Positions 21,906-32,798 of a stretch of DNA of 64,000 nt are shown here, piece after piece. Within the stretch, counting starts at the first letter, position 1, and each line of letters starts with the position of its first letter. Source of the DNA: Chrysopilus asiliformis. Lineage: Eukaryota; Arthropoda; Insecta; Diptera; Rhagionidae. The position numbers and the translations under genes were made by a program. The stretch covers positions 32,391,943-32,455,942 of the forward strand of contig OZ035962.1 in assembly GCA_964034945.1 (NCBI GenBank), given 5' to 3'. The notes beneath the pieces were generated by a model. The model made no database searches and was not told where the DNA came from. It worked only from the letters and a program-made list of their open reading frames with translations.

Positions 21906-23019
21906 ATATTTTCGCCAAATCAAATTTTTTTCGAATTAAAAAAAAAATCTTGGCTATTTTTTCTAACGTTTGGGATGTAACGAACTTTTTTTCAATATTC
22001 TTTGACAGTTCTAAAAGTGTTTTTGACACCAGGCCAAATTTCTTTCTAAGTTTTAACATTCGACATGCCAAACCATTTGCTTTTTCTCATGCTAAATCCA
22101 GACGGCCAAACAAAAAATGGCTGACCGTCAACCATAACCATGTTGAAGGCTTCTGCACGTCATTACATTATCTAATTGTCGAAAAAATGATGGATAAAAC
22201 TGATGAAAAATCTCAACAAAATGGATAGATCATCCCCACCGCTATACGGATTTTTTTTATTACTCACAGATAATAGCAAATGTTTTAACTGGGCTTTTTT
22301 AGTTTTTTTTTTATTTTTTTTTTGAGAACAATTAAATGCTTTGCTACCTCAACAAAATTTAACTATTGTAATTTAAATCCTCAATTTTCTAGAATCCAGA
22401 CAAAATTCTCTGAAAAAACCTGTCTACATTTCAGCACATTTTTTATGAATATTACCTGGAATAGATATATTACCTGAAAAAGAAAGAAAAAATATTGATT
22501 ATTTTTTAATATTTTATTTTTAGGTTTTTAAATTTCTTTACAAAAACAATATTAAAGAAAAAAAATCATGGAGGGGGGTTTTTGTGTATTTACGCCTCAT
22601 GAATATTTTTATGTTAGTTCAAAGAAAAGTTATGGAAGAGAATTTTCTTTTAATCTCGTCGCTTGAATTCTGATTTCGGCTATGTGTGGAAAGAAAAACA
22701 TATGCACCTGACCGAAATCAAAATTTAAGCGATAATATGTTAACATATTATGTTAACATTCAACAAACATATGTTAACAAATTAACATTCAAAAGTCATG
22801 CATTTGAAAAATATTTAAGAAATGATAACGCTTATGCGAGCCCTACATTCTCAAAAATGAGAGCGAAACAGACTTTAACGATCGATTTAGCAGATTTTGG
22901 CGAACGCGAGTCTGCGATCCGTATCCTCATTCGCGCGAGCATTCGTCGAGTACGTTGTTCGTCACACAATTCTTGGAAATGCGTTTGAATTAGTGCTGCT
23001 GTATTTGTTTGTTGTTCCA
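21906..23019. other. No feature recognised
   Basis: AT-rich. Frames at 21950-22228 and 22686-22988 are unrecognised. A short run of ATGTTAACAT-like words lies at 22737-22785. Confidence 0.45.
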
Positions 23020-23165
23020 CCACACAAAAATTCAAATATTTTCGGTACGAAGTCAAACATTGAATTGGGCAAGGGGATACAAGAGCAATCGTCTGATCGA
23101 AGCCAAATGTAGCCAAACATAGCCGGATCACTGCAAATCAGCTAAATCAAAGTTCGGGCGTCTTT
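23020..23165 (-). repeat. Repeat D, copy 2
   Basis: Minus strand is collinear with 13285-13415 over 'ggctatgtttggctac', 'gatcagacgattg' and 'aatgtttgacttcg'. Class unknown. Confidence 0.5.
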
Positions 23166-23301
23166 CAGGAATAAGTTTCCGCTTTTTTTATCGTAGCATA
23201 AATGATTGTGAAACGTGAATTTAATTTCGCAGAATACAATTCACGAAATAAAGTTTCAGGTGTAACCGGTCCCCAAAACGATCTCAATCGAACAAATTTT
23301 A

Positions 23302-24157
23302 TTGGGATTATGCATTGAAAATGAGCGTTTTTTTATAAAAATCAACAGTTTATTTTGAGAAAACTATCAGACTCAGATCATTGAAAATACTGTCCATCGG
23401 CAGCTACGACCTTCTCCCATCTTTCAGGTTGCATGCGGATTCCACGCTCGAAAAAGTATTGGTCTTTTGAGGCAATCCAGTCATCGACCCATTTTTTGGT
23501 ATGGTCATAAGAAGAAACTCGCTGCTCAGCCAGGCCATGTGTCATCGACCGGAACAAATGGTAATCGGAGGCGGCAATGTCTGGTGAATACGGCGGGTGG
23601 GGTAGGACTTCCCATTTGAGGTTCTCCAGGTAGTTTTTCACAACATTTGCAACATGGGGTCGTGCGTTGTCATGTTGCAAAATAACTTTGTCGTGTCTGT
23701 CGGTGAATTGCGGCCGTTTTTCTGTTGATTGATCGACTCCCAATGTTTCCGCAAGCTCTTTCTGTGTCTGGCATGGATCTTCATCAAGTAATGCCTCCAA
23801 ATCGGTATCTTCAAACTTTTTCTCAGCACCAGGATGTTCTGGATCTTCGAGGTCAAAATCACCACCCTTGAATTGTTGAAACCATCTTTGTCGCCGTATG
23901 TTTCCACTAATATTCTATGCCCCTCGGTGGAAGTAATGTAAAAGAATTTCCCGCAAAAACGGTTTTGTAGGCACGAACTCAGCCATGTTTAAAATTTCGG
24001 ATATAAACGTCTTTACACTCCGGCAGTTGAAATTGGACTGATGTTTGCAGCCTAGGGTTTTAGCTTTCAGGTAAAATTTATTTCAGCCCGATCGGATATA
24101 TACCTGCCGAATTATGAGTCTCAATATAAAACGCTCATTTTCAATGCATACTCCCAA
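23302..24157 (-). mobile_element. mariner element, internally deleted, both ends intact
   Basis: Terminal inverted repeats of about 28 bp start TTGGG and share ATGCATTGAAAATGAGCG. TA flanks both sides (23300-23301 and 24158-24159). At 856 bp it is some 430 bp shorter than a typical 1.3-kb mariner, the deficit being inside the transposase. With both ends present it could in principle have been moved in trans by a related transposase. Confidence 0.88.
23378..23986 (-). pseudogene. mariner transposase with central deletion
   Basis: Starts M-A-E-F-V-P-T-K at 23986 and stays in one frame to the stop at 23378. An internal TAG falls about 23 codons in. The N-terminal helix-turn-helix part (L-A-E-T-L-G-V-D-Q-S-T) is joined directly to E-K-R-P-Q-F, so the WVPHEL linker and the first catalytic Asp block are deleted. 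The later mariner blocks survive: I-L-Q-H-D-N-A-R-P-H (second Asp) and Y-S-P-D-I-A-A-S-D-Y-H-L-F (third Asp of the D,D34D triad, with Ala for the usual Pro before S-D-Y). C-terminus ends D-G-Q-Y-F-Q. The sequence is closest in feel to tephritid-type (rosa group) mariners; that subfamily call is tentative. Confidence 0.88.
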
Positions 24158-24235
24158 TACAAAGTCAATACGTTTTCAGCAGTTTCTGCAGCCACTGTAT
24201 CGTCAAATATTAAAAATTTAAATTCTTTTAAAAAA

Positions 24236-25156
24236 TGTAAGAAAAACTACAATTACCAGGGGCCAATAGCCAAATACTCTATATGATAACAGACAAAATG
24301 TTTATTTAAAAAAAAGAGTCCATTTGCATAGGATAGGGGGAAAGGAATAGTCCGATTAAATTTTGATACATGGATCGGTTATGTAAAATCATATTCTAAA
24401 CATATTTCGTCTTTATACATTTTTCGATACGATGCACAGTTTTCGAGAAACAGGGAAAAAGTATTTCATTTGTGTGAGAGAGGGAGAAGGAGTGGTCTGA
24501 TTGGATTTTGGCGTATGGATGGATTATGTAAAATTATATTCTAAACACATTTTATCTTTAAAAATTTTTCAATATGACTCACTGTTTTCGAGAAAATTGT
24601 AAAAAATCGTTTCGTTTGTGTGGGGAAGGGGTGAAAGAATGGCACAATTTTGCCTGGTCAAGAACTTAGCCAAGCCATGTACGAAAAACGTAACTATACA
24701 AAATTTCAGATCTCTAGCTCAATATTTTCGAATGTTATGTTGTTCACGGACAGACGTACGGACATGCGGAAATCAAAATCTTTTGTCATCCTTAACACGA
24801 TGATTGGTTCGATGTGTTACAAACGGTATACTAAATCTAATATATTTTTTTGTGTTTAACCATTGAATAATTTCTGATTAATGATTTTTACGCGACATTT
24901 CTACCAATGAATTCTATTGAAATTTCTTGGCTTATAGGTCAAAAAAATATGACAAAAATGTTCCATTTTTGTGGATGTTTTCACATTCAATACGCTAATA
25001 GGGTTCCAGGGCAAACATGCCTGACCTGTTAGGGGAAATTTGAATGTGAAAACATCCACAAAAATAATATATTATTTTTATCATTTTTTTTTTGACCTAT
25101 AAGCCAAGAAATTCCAATTAAATCTAATATACATCTATCTGATATCATATAGAGTA
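24236..25156 (-). repeat. Family B DINE-like element carrying insert J
   Basis: Starts 'gtaagaaaaactacaattac', with subterminal ATACTCTATATGAT at about 24277. The body phrases include 'ttttcgagaaaattgtaaaa' and 'gtgtggggaaggg', and the core is a short GACAGACGTACGGACATGCGG. After insert J it finishes with the exact mirror ATCATATAGAGTAT at 25143-25156. Family B parallels family A block for block but is strongly diverged. Confidence 0.75.
24845..25118 (-). mobile_element. Foldback retroposon-like insert J, copy 1
   Basis: Inserted in family B with a 13-bp duplication TAAATCTAATATA (24832-24844 and 25119-25131). In minus-strand sense it ends in an A-run after GGTTAAACAC, as a retroposon would. 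The middle is a large hairpin: the arms around 'gtggatgttttcacattcaa' pair with 'tgaatgtgaaaacatccac', and the outer arms pair over 'ttggcttataggtcaaaaa'. A related, 5'-shorter copy lies at 36271-36983. Confidence 0.6.
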
Positions 25157-26043
25157 TAAAAATTCACCTGCAATGGAGCTTTTGTACAAAACAATGCACA
25201 CTGCGGTATCCATAAAATATCAAATTTAAACATTTGTGATCCATTCTTTGTTTCCATAAACTTTAAACTTTCCCATCCAGCGTCAACCAGAATTCAAAAA
25301 CGTGTACATTAAAAATTGATTGAAACTTCCAGAAATATCAAAAATCCATGGCGACAAAGTCATGTACATACATCGAATGAAGCGCTCTGGTGCTATATTT
25401 TCAATTATTTACACTACAATTTCGAAAGGGAAAATATCCTAGGTCTCATATTGACTGGACTTATGCATTCAGCAGCAAACTTCATTCTTCGATTGACTCT
25501 CAGATCTCAAACGTGTTTTGGATAACGTTCAATGAATTCCATCACTCCCGAAAAAAAACCTGCAGACTAAAATTGCAAAACATTCACCTATGGGCGCTAT
25601 CCACTAGACCTTCTCAATCGCCTGCAAATGTTAGGGATGACAACATCACAGGTGTCTAGTCAGGAGCATCGATCGAACCATGACACTCGACGAATGTCTG
25701 TGGTGTGAATCTGAGAATTCCCAATGCAGCATAAATTTTATGAAATTTCAAAAGTTCTCTGCTTTTATAATTCGTTTATATTCTCTATAGCACGACAAAA
25801 TACTAACAATAAGCAAAAATCGATAACCAAAAAAATATTAATTTATTATCAGTCGTTTTATATGGCATTGAAATTGCTTAGTCGGCCTCCTAATGTTTGC
25901 ATTCTTGGATCACAAAAAAAAAACCTTTGAAAAATCCACAAATTTATTTTCGGACGTGAATCATTGAAACGTTAAGTTGTAAATTCTGAAAGAACTGAAA
26001 ATACTTAATATCTTGTGGTACGTTGACAAGAGCAAACTTCTCT
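25157..26043. other. No feature recognised
   Basis: AT-rich sequence. Short unrelated frames only. A tRNA-like 'ggtctagtggatagcgc' (minus strand, near 25600) has no B-box in the right place. Confidence 0.45.
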
Positions 26044-27340
26044 AATTTTTATTTTCTTATACGTAGTATAATAAAGTATTGTATTCATGACAAATTTTGA
26101 CCTCCGAATTTTGCTTAAAAAACATTTCCCTATACCCCTCCTGAGTCGATTGGAACATTATTAGAAAAATGTATTTTTGTCTGTCAGTCTGTTATTCTGT
26201 CAGTCTCTTAAGTGGCCCCTAGACGTGCAATATTATTGTGCAATATTTCAATATTGTGCAATATATTGACCGTCTAGGGGTAATATTGAACGGTTGTGCA
26301 ATATATTGAAGGAATCAAAATCGGTTTGATTTTTATTGCACAATAAGATTTTATTGTATAGTCTGAGGGCGATATTGCACAATATTGGCTCAGTATCGTA
26401 TGAAATATCGCCGAGAGTACAGCTAGCTATGGCGAAGAAAATCCCTTGGTTCGGTTATTTTTAAGTCATTCTTTTTTTAACCACTCCTTCAACCATCTAC
26501 GTTGAGGTCTGAACTACGCAAGCGAACTTAGTCCCCGTCGCCCATGACTACGCGTTGTAGTTTCATAGTTTCGCTGAAGTGTGCGGTCACCAATGCAAAT
26601 GCTAAGGATTTTACTTTCAGCGAGAAACTTAGCTCACGTTAGTTCAGCTCGCTTAGCTCAAGTGTACGGCCGGCGTTAGTCTGTTAGTTTGTTAGTCTGT
26701 GTACAAGATTTCTCAAAAACTACTAGAGCTAAAGCCATGAAATTTTACAGAGATGTTTGGTCCTGGAATGGGACAATCCTATCAACTTTTGGTGGAAATC
26801 CGTTATCTTGAAGTAACCAATATGGCAGCTTTTTTAAAAATCGCAGTTGTTTTCTGTTTACTCTGAAACTACGCGTTTTTCGCTTAAGTATGACAAAAGT
26901 CAGAGACTATAAAATTTCCTACATTTCTTTATCGAAATATACCGTTATTTCCAAAAAATCAGTTTTTTGCTATTATCTCAAAAAAATACCGGATTTTTAG
27001 AGATTGAATGTATGAGATGAATTGAAGGGAATAATGTTTGCCTCAATTTTATCTTTTACCGATATCCGCTATATTTTATCGTTATCGAGATATGATCATT
27101 AAAAATTTAAAAAAATTGAATTTTACGAATTGCTTGCAAACTAACGGTTATTTGAAAAATACAATTAAAAGCAGAACCCTAAATCGATATCTTTTACCGT
27201 TATCGAGATATTTCAGATTTTTAAAAGAAAAAATTCATATTTTTATGTAAACTAATATTTTACTCGTTAGGTAAATTGTGCAGAAACGTAGATGTTGTAT
27301 AAGAAAGTCATGTGCTGTTCACATCAGATATTTTCATAAA
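26044..27340 (+). repeat. Family C element split by a TTA-flanked insert
   Basis: Begins 'ttattttcttatacgtagta' followed by 'aagtattgtattcatg'. Its GTCTGTCAGTCTGT core is interrupted at 26210 and resumes at 26679 with GTCTGTTAGTTTG. The body continues through 'tttcttatcgaaatataccg'-like phrases to the C terminus near 27293-27340. Confidence 0.7.
26211..26675. mobile_element. 465-bp TTA-flanked insert with TTGTGCAATAT words
   Basis: Flanked by TTA at 26208-26210 and 26676-26678 inside the core of a family C copy. The left end AGTGGCCCCTAGACG and right end (minus strand CGCCGGCCGTACACTTG) match only loosely. The left half repeats TTGTGCAATAT, while the right half repeats GCTTAGCTCA/GAACTTAG-type words. 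It may be two half-elements fused by recombination, or one very asymmetric element. Confidence 0.6.
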
Positions 27341-28206
27341 CTTTTGGTATGATTTAAAATCCGAATTATAGGAAAGATAGCCGCAAAAAACTCCCAACGA
27401 TTAGAGTTTCTAGCTGGCAGAAGCGTTTTTATCGAAAAAATTTTGTTTGTTAATTTCCAATGTTTATTGTTATCAACCTCTATTGCTGTAAAAAAAAAAA
27501 TTAACAGATAAGTAGAACAGTCAAGCAGAAAGGTTTTTAAAATAAAAAAATACACTAAATAATTGTACTTTTTTAATACTTTTTGGTCCAATTACAAGCT
27601 TAATTGCGCTGAATTTGGGAAATTATATCTTAAATGTGCTGTACAAACATTTAAAAAAAAATGCGCCGGAAACGAATTTTTTTAAATTATTTTGAATTGC
27701 GTGAAATTCAAGGTCGACAGATACGTTTCCCAAACAATTTTACTAGAAAGGCTTTTTATATTCTAGATTATATATCATATAATAGTATATTCATATAATA
27801 GTATATTAGATATGAGGTGTTGAGAGCAAAATTGGACCAAGCCACATAATCGAGTTTTTGAAGCTTTTCCACTTTTGTACTATTATTGACTGTAAATTTT
27901 TGGAAAAAAAAACTGTGGACTTTATTACTCAATATTGAAATGCACAAAAGTGCATCCAAACATTTTTATTTAAAAACTCACTCGCAATAGTTCAAACACA
28001 AAAAAATTCACGATTTCGACATGTGGGTCGGGCCACTCTTGCTTTGATAGCCTCATATAGTTTACGTCGGGCACAAAAATGAACTAACTACAAGGCAGGG
28101 GAGTAGAGTAGCTATAGGTTTATCAAAAGTCTAGAACAGAGCAATGTAGCATTCAATTGCTAGATTGAGTTTTCTGCACCAAACCGCGGGCCGCATCACA
28201 AAAAAA
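27341..28206. other. No feature recognised
   Basis: AT-rich, no repeat termini or recognisable protein. An 'atataatagtatat' palindromic run lies at 27770-27805. Confidence 0.45.
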
Positions 28207-28686
28207 CATAACAAAAGCTATAATTGCCAATTGGCAATTATTGAAAACCCGTATGGTGATTTAAGTGAACGGCGAACAGTTGTATCAAAATTTCAGTTTG
28301 AAGTCAGACTTTCTAATTAAATTTTTTTTAAATTTATTTTAAAAAATTTTGATGTATGGGAGTTTTATGTAGAATCATATCCTAAATAACTTTTGTTCTT
28401 GCACTTTTTTGATAAGATGCACCGTTTTTGAGATATTCACAAAAAACGTTTTCGTTCGTGTGGGGGGTATCCCCCTAATGACCTATTAACGAACTTAGCC
28501 TTGCATTTTACGAAAAACGAATCTGCGCAAAATTTCAAGTCTCTAACGGACGGACATGCAAAATTAATTTTTTTTTATCATTCTAAACACACTGATGTAA
28601 TTCATTTTTTTGTGTGATGACGGGATTTTGGCGTTACAAACAGTAAGGCAAATCTAATATACCCTTAGGTTTCACCATACGGGTAT
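28207..28686 (-). repeat. Family A element with core deletion
   Basis: Both ends are present (CATAACAAAAGC and CACCATACGGGTAT). The conserved 'gctcaatccgtgcgcccgc' block and most of the microsatellite are missing; only ACGGACGGACATGC remains. This shows copies without an expanded microsatellite. Confidence 0.8.
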
Positions 28687-28850
28687 AGAAATATGGTAAC
28701 AGTTCTTTAACTGCTTAAGCATCTTGAACGAGACCTTCTCGCTAGACTTATGTGTTCCGTTATGCGCTAAGCCGAGTAACTCTCGACAGTAAACGGATAC
28801 GACGTGAAAGTCGATAATTTTGCCCGGACTGCAATGTAGGTTTATGTTTA

Positions 28851-29172
28851 ATAGGGCTGTTGATAATAATCGGGTACCCGGTTCCGAAAACTTTCAGAGA
28901 CCGGTTCCGCGAAAAACGAATATCCGGTTCTGAGTCCAAGAACCGAGTTCAGTTTTTTTTTTTAATCGCAAATAGCATTTTTTTTAAATATTTTTGAAAG
29001 AAAATGATCGAAATTTCACTCGTATAAAAACACATCTTACGTTAACCAGAACAACACCTTATACGGCACTCGATTCTCGGTCCTTTGACTCGGAGCCGGG
29101 GACCGCGATTCTCGGTTCCTAGCCAGACGAGTACCCGGTTCCATAAAATGACGGTTCTTAACAGCCCTAATA
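28851..29172. mobile_element. hAT-like MITE with CGGTTCC words
   Basis: Ends TAGGGCTGTTGATAA / TTAACAGCCCTA resemble the CAGGGCTGT ends common in hAT elements. GGGTACCCGGTTCC and GGTTCTGAG/CTCGGTTCC words recur inwards from both sides, and a T-run and AT-rich middle separate them. The flanking 8 bp match only partly. No coding capacity. Confidence 0.55.
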
Positions 29173-29308
29173 TTAAACGACATGTTTTCAAGTTTACCAT
29201 ACTAAATTAAATTTTAAATTTTTCATTATTTCTTTTCACTTTATTTAACTAATATTGTTATAATAAATTTAAACAGTATTAATCTAAAATATAAACAATA
29301 AAAAAAAC

Positions 29309-29546
29309 CTGGGCATCAATCATGTATTCCGACGCGTCTCTGTCTTTCGACTTCAACGCAGCTTTTAACTCTTGACTTCGCCATATCAGCAGCTTCAAAT
29401 TTCCTGGAGTGACAGTCAGAATCACGTTTCGATTCATAGCGACGATTCCACGAAATTTCCGGCTGCAGGTATGGCGAAGTCAAGAGTTAAAAGCTGCATC
29501 GAAGTCGAAAGACAGAGACGCGTCGGAATACATGATTGGTGCCCTG
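29309..29546. mobile_element. Long-armed inverted-repeat MITE
   Basis: Arms of about 77 bp each, nearly perfect, beginning C-(T/A)-GGGCA and containing 'atcatgtattccgacgcgtc', joined by a loop of about 80 bp. It would fold into a strong hairpin. A target duplication was not found. The plus-strand frame 29372-29557 simply runs through the second arm. Confidence 0.7.
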
Positions 29547-30139
29547 ATATTTTTTGACGTATTTTTTATAAAAAAAAACCCTTAGCATTAAGCGGTTAAT
29601 ATTAGCTCTGAAATTTAGATTAAAAATTTACATACTATCAAATCATAAGAGAAAGAAATGCGCCGCAGCCGAAATATCTATTTTGGACGCAACATTTTTT
29701 TAAAATGACCTACATGTGAAATTTTTCAGGGTGTAAAAGTCGCAGTTCGCGCATTATTTCAACAGATTTACTTTCCAAAATTCGCACTGTTTCGGTAACA
29801 CAGCACTGACTTTGAAAATAAATTTTCAGTATTTCCCAACATTGTTTAAGTGTAAATCGATTCATTTCTTATCACGGAGATTCGACACTAAAAATCTATT
29901 GATATTTCGAGGGCTTTAGTGTTGACAATGTCGAAATAACATGTAGTTTAAAAAGAAACCAGCCAATGGCCCACCCCATACAAGGTTTTTTTTTTAAATC
30001 TATTTAACGGGAACAAGAAATGGTCAGTCTCATCGGCGCACATAAGGGCAGAAATGCTTAAAATTTGGCAAAAAATACAAAAAATAAATACAATTTATAA
30101 ATGCTAGGCTATAGCCATTTGATAAAGGACCTCTCAACG
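29547..30139. other. No feature recognised
   Basis: AT-rich sequence with no recognisable feature. Confidence 0.45.
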
Positions 30140-30141
30140 TA

Positions 30142-30614
30142 CACTGAAACGTTATTAAAAAGGTCGGCAGCTTGTTCCGTTCGTCAGTAGAGTGTACCGT
30201 ATTGGATATTTCTATTATTGTTCAACTTTTTGTTTTGTGATTCAATTGCTTAAAAATAAGTTTTTTAGACTATGGAACCATCAACTTCAGGTAGTTATGC
30301 GAAATCTTTGTCTCAGTTTACTCGCACGCTTCGAATTCTATCTTTATATTTTAGGAACAAGTGCAAATACATTGTTTGTGATCAGAAAAGAACAAGTGAA
30401 GAGAGTTTGTGAAGTGATTTTTAGCAGATTAAAAACTGTCTATTTAAAAAATATGAGTTATGTTTTTAAACTAAAAGCGTATGAATAAGGTTTCTATAAT
30501 TCACTAAAAAGGTCTTAGTAAATAATTGTTTAATAAAACGTGTTGTTTTAATTTTTGCCAGCTTTACAAGCATCTTGCCCCAGTGTGCGGCGTCTCGATT
30601 AGAGGGTTTTACTG
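30142..30614. mobile_element. pogo/Tigger-like non-autonomous element
   Basis: Flanked by TA (30140-30141 and 30615-30616). Left end CACTGAAACGTTATTAAAAAGG and right end (minus strand) CAGTAAAACCCTCTAATCGAG follow the CAGT-R-AAAC pattern of pogo-group ends. An AATAAAA motif lies near 30533. The 98-codon frame 30192-30488 has no DDE or CENPB-type motif and is probably not a gene. Confidence 0.55.
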
Positions 30615-30616
30615 TA

Positions 30617-32480
30617 GTCTTTTGTTTTCGAAGATAGTAAAAAGCCTACCTTCTTTGGAAAATGAATGGAGAAGTCATAAATTTCAAAACTCTTCACTGT
30701 AAATTCCAAAAAAACCTACAGTCTGAACTAATGTTTCTTGTATTAAGTATTTTTGTATCACAATCCCTTGGGTCCCAAATTCCCAGATCAAACACATTAA
30801 AAAAACAGCTTAAAAAATTAATTTAGAAATTCTGAACTAATCTGTGGCTCTTGAAAAATCTGCAGAATTAAAATTATGAAGACTCTCTCATGAGTAGCCT
30901 TTTTCAAAAACGCCAACATTGCAGGAATAAAATTTGCCTAATTGCAGTTCTTTAACAAGATTATAAAAGCAAACTGAAGTAATTTTTTACGTTGTGTGTC
31001 ATGCAAATGAAAGTATTTTCTATTGTTCAATCAAGAAGTTTGATAGTTCTTACCAAACCGCTAACAGATTGCCATCCATATCCTTCGCTCTCTTTGCAAG
31101 TAATGAAAAAAAAAACAATAATCAACTCTTTAGGGCCACTTTCGTCATCCTTTCACAGACACTATGGACCAATTTTCGTTTTCTTCTCTATAAAAATGCC
31201 TCGGTACTAGAATGCATTATCCAATATTGTCTAGATATTTTGTAGTGCACTACTGTATAAATGTTGAAGACATAAACTGGACGCTTGCCAAAAATTCGGT
31301 GCCAAATAGAGTTGAACATGAAAAACAAACTCTTGCAAAGGAAACTAACAAAAAAAACCGCTGGTTTTTATCAAGTAGACCTCTTTCGTTTATTTCAAGT
31401 TTTCCACTGATTGCAAGAAGAAGTTCTACAACCTTAAAGATGTGTGTATTTTAGGAGCAAGGCGTTCATCAGGAAATTACTAATCGAATTTATGAGCCAC
31501 ACCAAACGCATTTGTCATAAAGTCTTTGTCTGAGTTTGCTTCGTTTCCTCGAATTTCTTTCCTATTTCGTGTTTTTCTTCAGAATTTGCGGAAAGTTTTG
31601 CACGCCATATGTTCTGGATGGAAAAATTCTGCCACCAATGTCATTAGGCAGAGAGCAATCACTCACTCGAATAGACCTTAGTCGGATACGAAATTGGCAT
31701 TGGTGTCAATGGAGTTAGGGCTACGGGGTGACACACCTTTCCCCAAATAGGAAACTAAACGTGATCAGTCAGACAAATCAATTGCGTAATATTAGAGGTG
31801 ACAGGACGGTAGATGATGATCAAAAGTATACTATTACCGACTAATAACTTTTATATTGAAGCGGTAGTCGTTAAAGTACGAATTGGTATAGAAATTTTTA
31901 TAAACAATGAACTGCGATCCTTAATGGGTTAAACAATTATTATTTGACGTTTTTGTTGATTTCTTTGTGAAAATATTCTTTCTTTTATGATATCATTCTA
32001 TTAATTGTATATCATTTTACTAAAAGTGCTGATTCTACTGCATTGAAAACATTCCATTATGGAGTGTTGACTGCTCATGACATCATTGAAAGGAGCGGCT
32101 TTGTTTGGTTGAACGATGGAAAAAGGAACAATGACACGCGTGATTTGATACCTTAAAGATGATTAATTACTAAAAATTCAATTAAGGTAAGGTTGATTCA
32201 CCTCTAGAAAAATAATAATTCTTTTTTTTTTTTGCGTTTTTAGTATAACCGAAACGGAAACCATTCTGTTTAAAGGCTTTGTGCGGTTATCGACTGAATT
32301 TAATAATCTGTATTGATAAAATAAGTCTACATTGATAAGTAATATGGATTATAATATTTACAATTTAAAATATTCAAATTCCGATTTATAATGTTGATGA
32401 GCCGCAGCATAGAGAGTTCAAGTCTGAAATCCACATTTTGAGACATAAACAATTTAAAGTAAAGATTAGGTAAATAAAGA
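30617..32480. other. No feature recognised
   Basis: No family member of the window's repeats found. Several short frames (30992-31718) lack recognisable domains. Confidence 0.45.
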
Positions 32481-32484
32481 TAAG

Positions 32485-32705
32485 GGGCCTTACCAATGAC
32501 CCGTGACTAACTTAGTAACAGCTTTTGGTGTGTGCGAAACGGGCTATTGGCGTGCTAATTTCGGTTCAAATCCTAGTTTTTATTGAAAAGTTTTAAATTC
32601 GCTTTGATAAATGTGTGAAAACTTACTAGAATTAGCAAGCAAATAGCCCGTTTCGCACACACCAAACGCTGTTACTAAGTTAGTCACGGGTCATTGGTAA
32701 GGCCC
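32485..32705. mobile_element. 221-bp MITE with 65-bp inverted arms and B-box
   Basis: Arms begin GGGCCTTACCAATGACCCG and run about 65 bp nearly perfectly (through 'gtgtgtgcgaaacgggctat'). AAG flanks both sides (32482-32484 and 32706-32708), a 3-bp duplication that is not TWA. Between the arms is TTTCGGTTCAAATCCTAG, a perfect-looking pol III B-box (GGTTCAAATCC), which suggests that a tRNA-related sequence was captured. Confidence 0.75.
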
Positions 32706-32798
32706 AAGATATTTAGAACAAACTTTGGGGGCTCAAAAAAATCCGCCAGCGGAAATGAAATTTTTAGTATAACTTGCAAAACGACTTCTTCCCTTATA

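Noticed and set aside
25585..25700. tRNA-like 'ggtctagtggatagcgc' and 'ggttcgatcgatgc' on the minus strand.
   Set aside because: The A-box-like and B-box-like parts are in the wrong order for a tRNA, and no acceptor stem pairs.
29372..29557. 61-codon frame as a small protein.
   Set aside because: It lies across the loop and second arm of a long inverted-repeat MITE.
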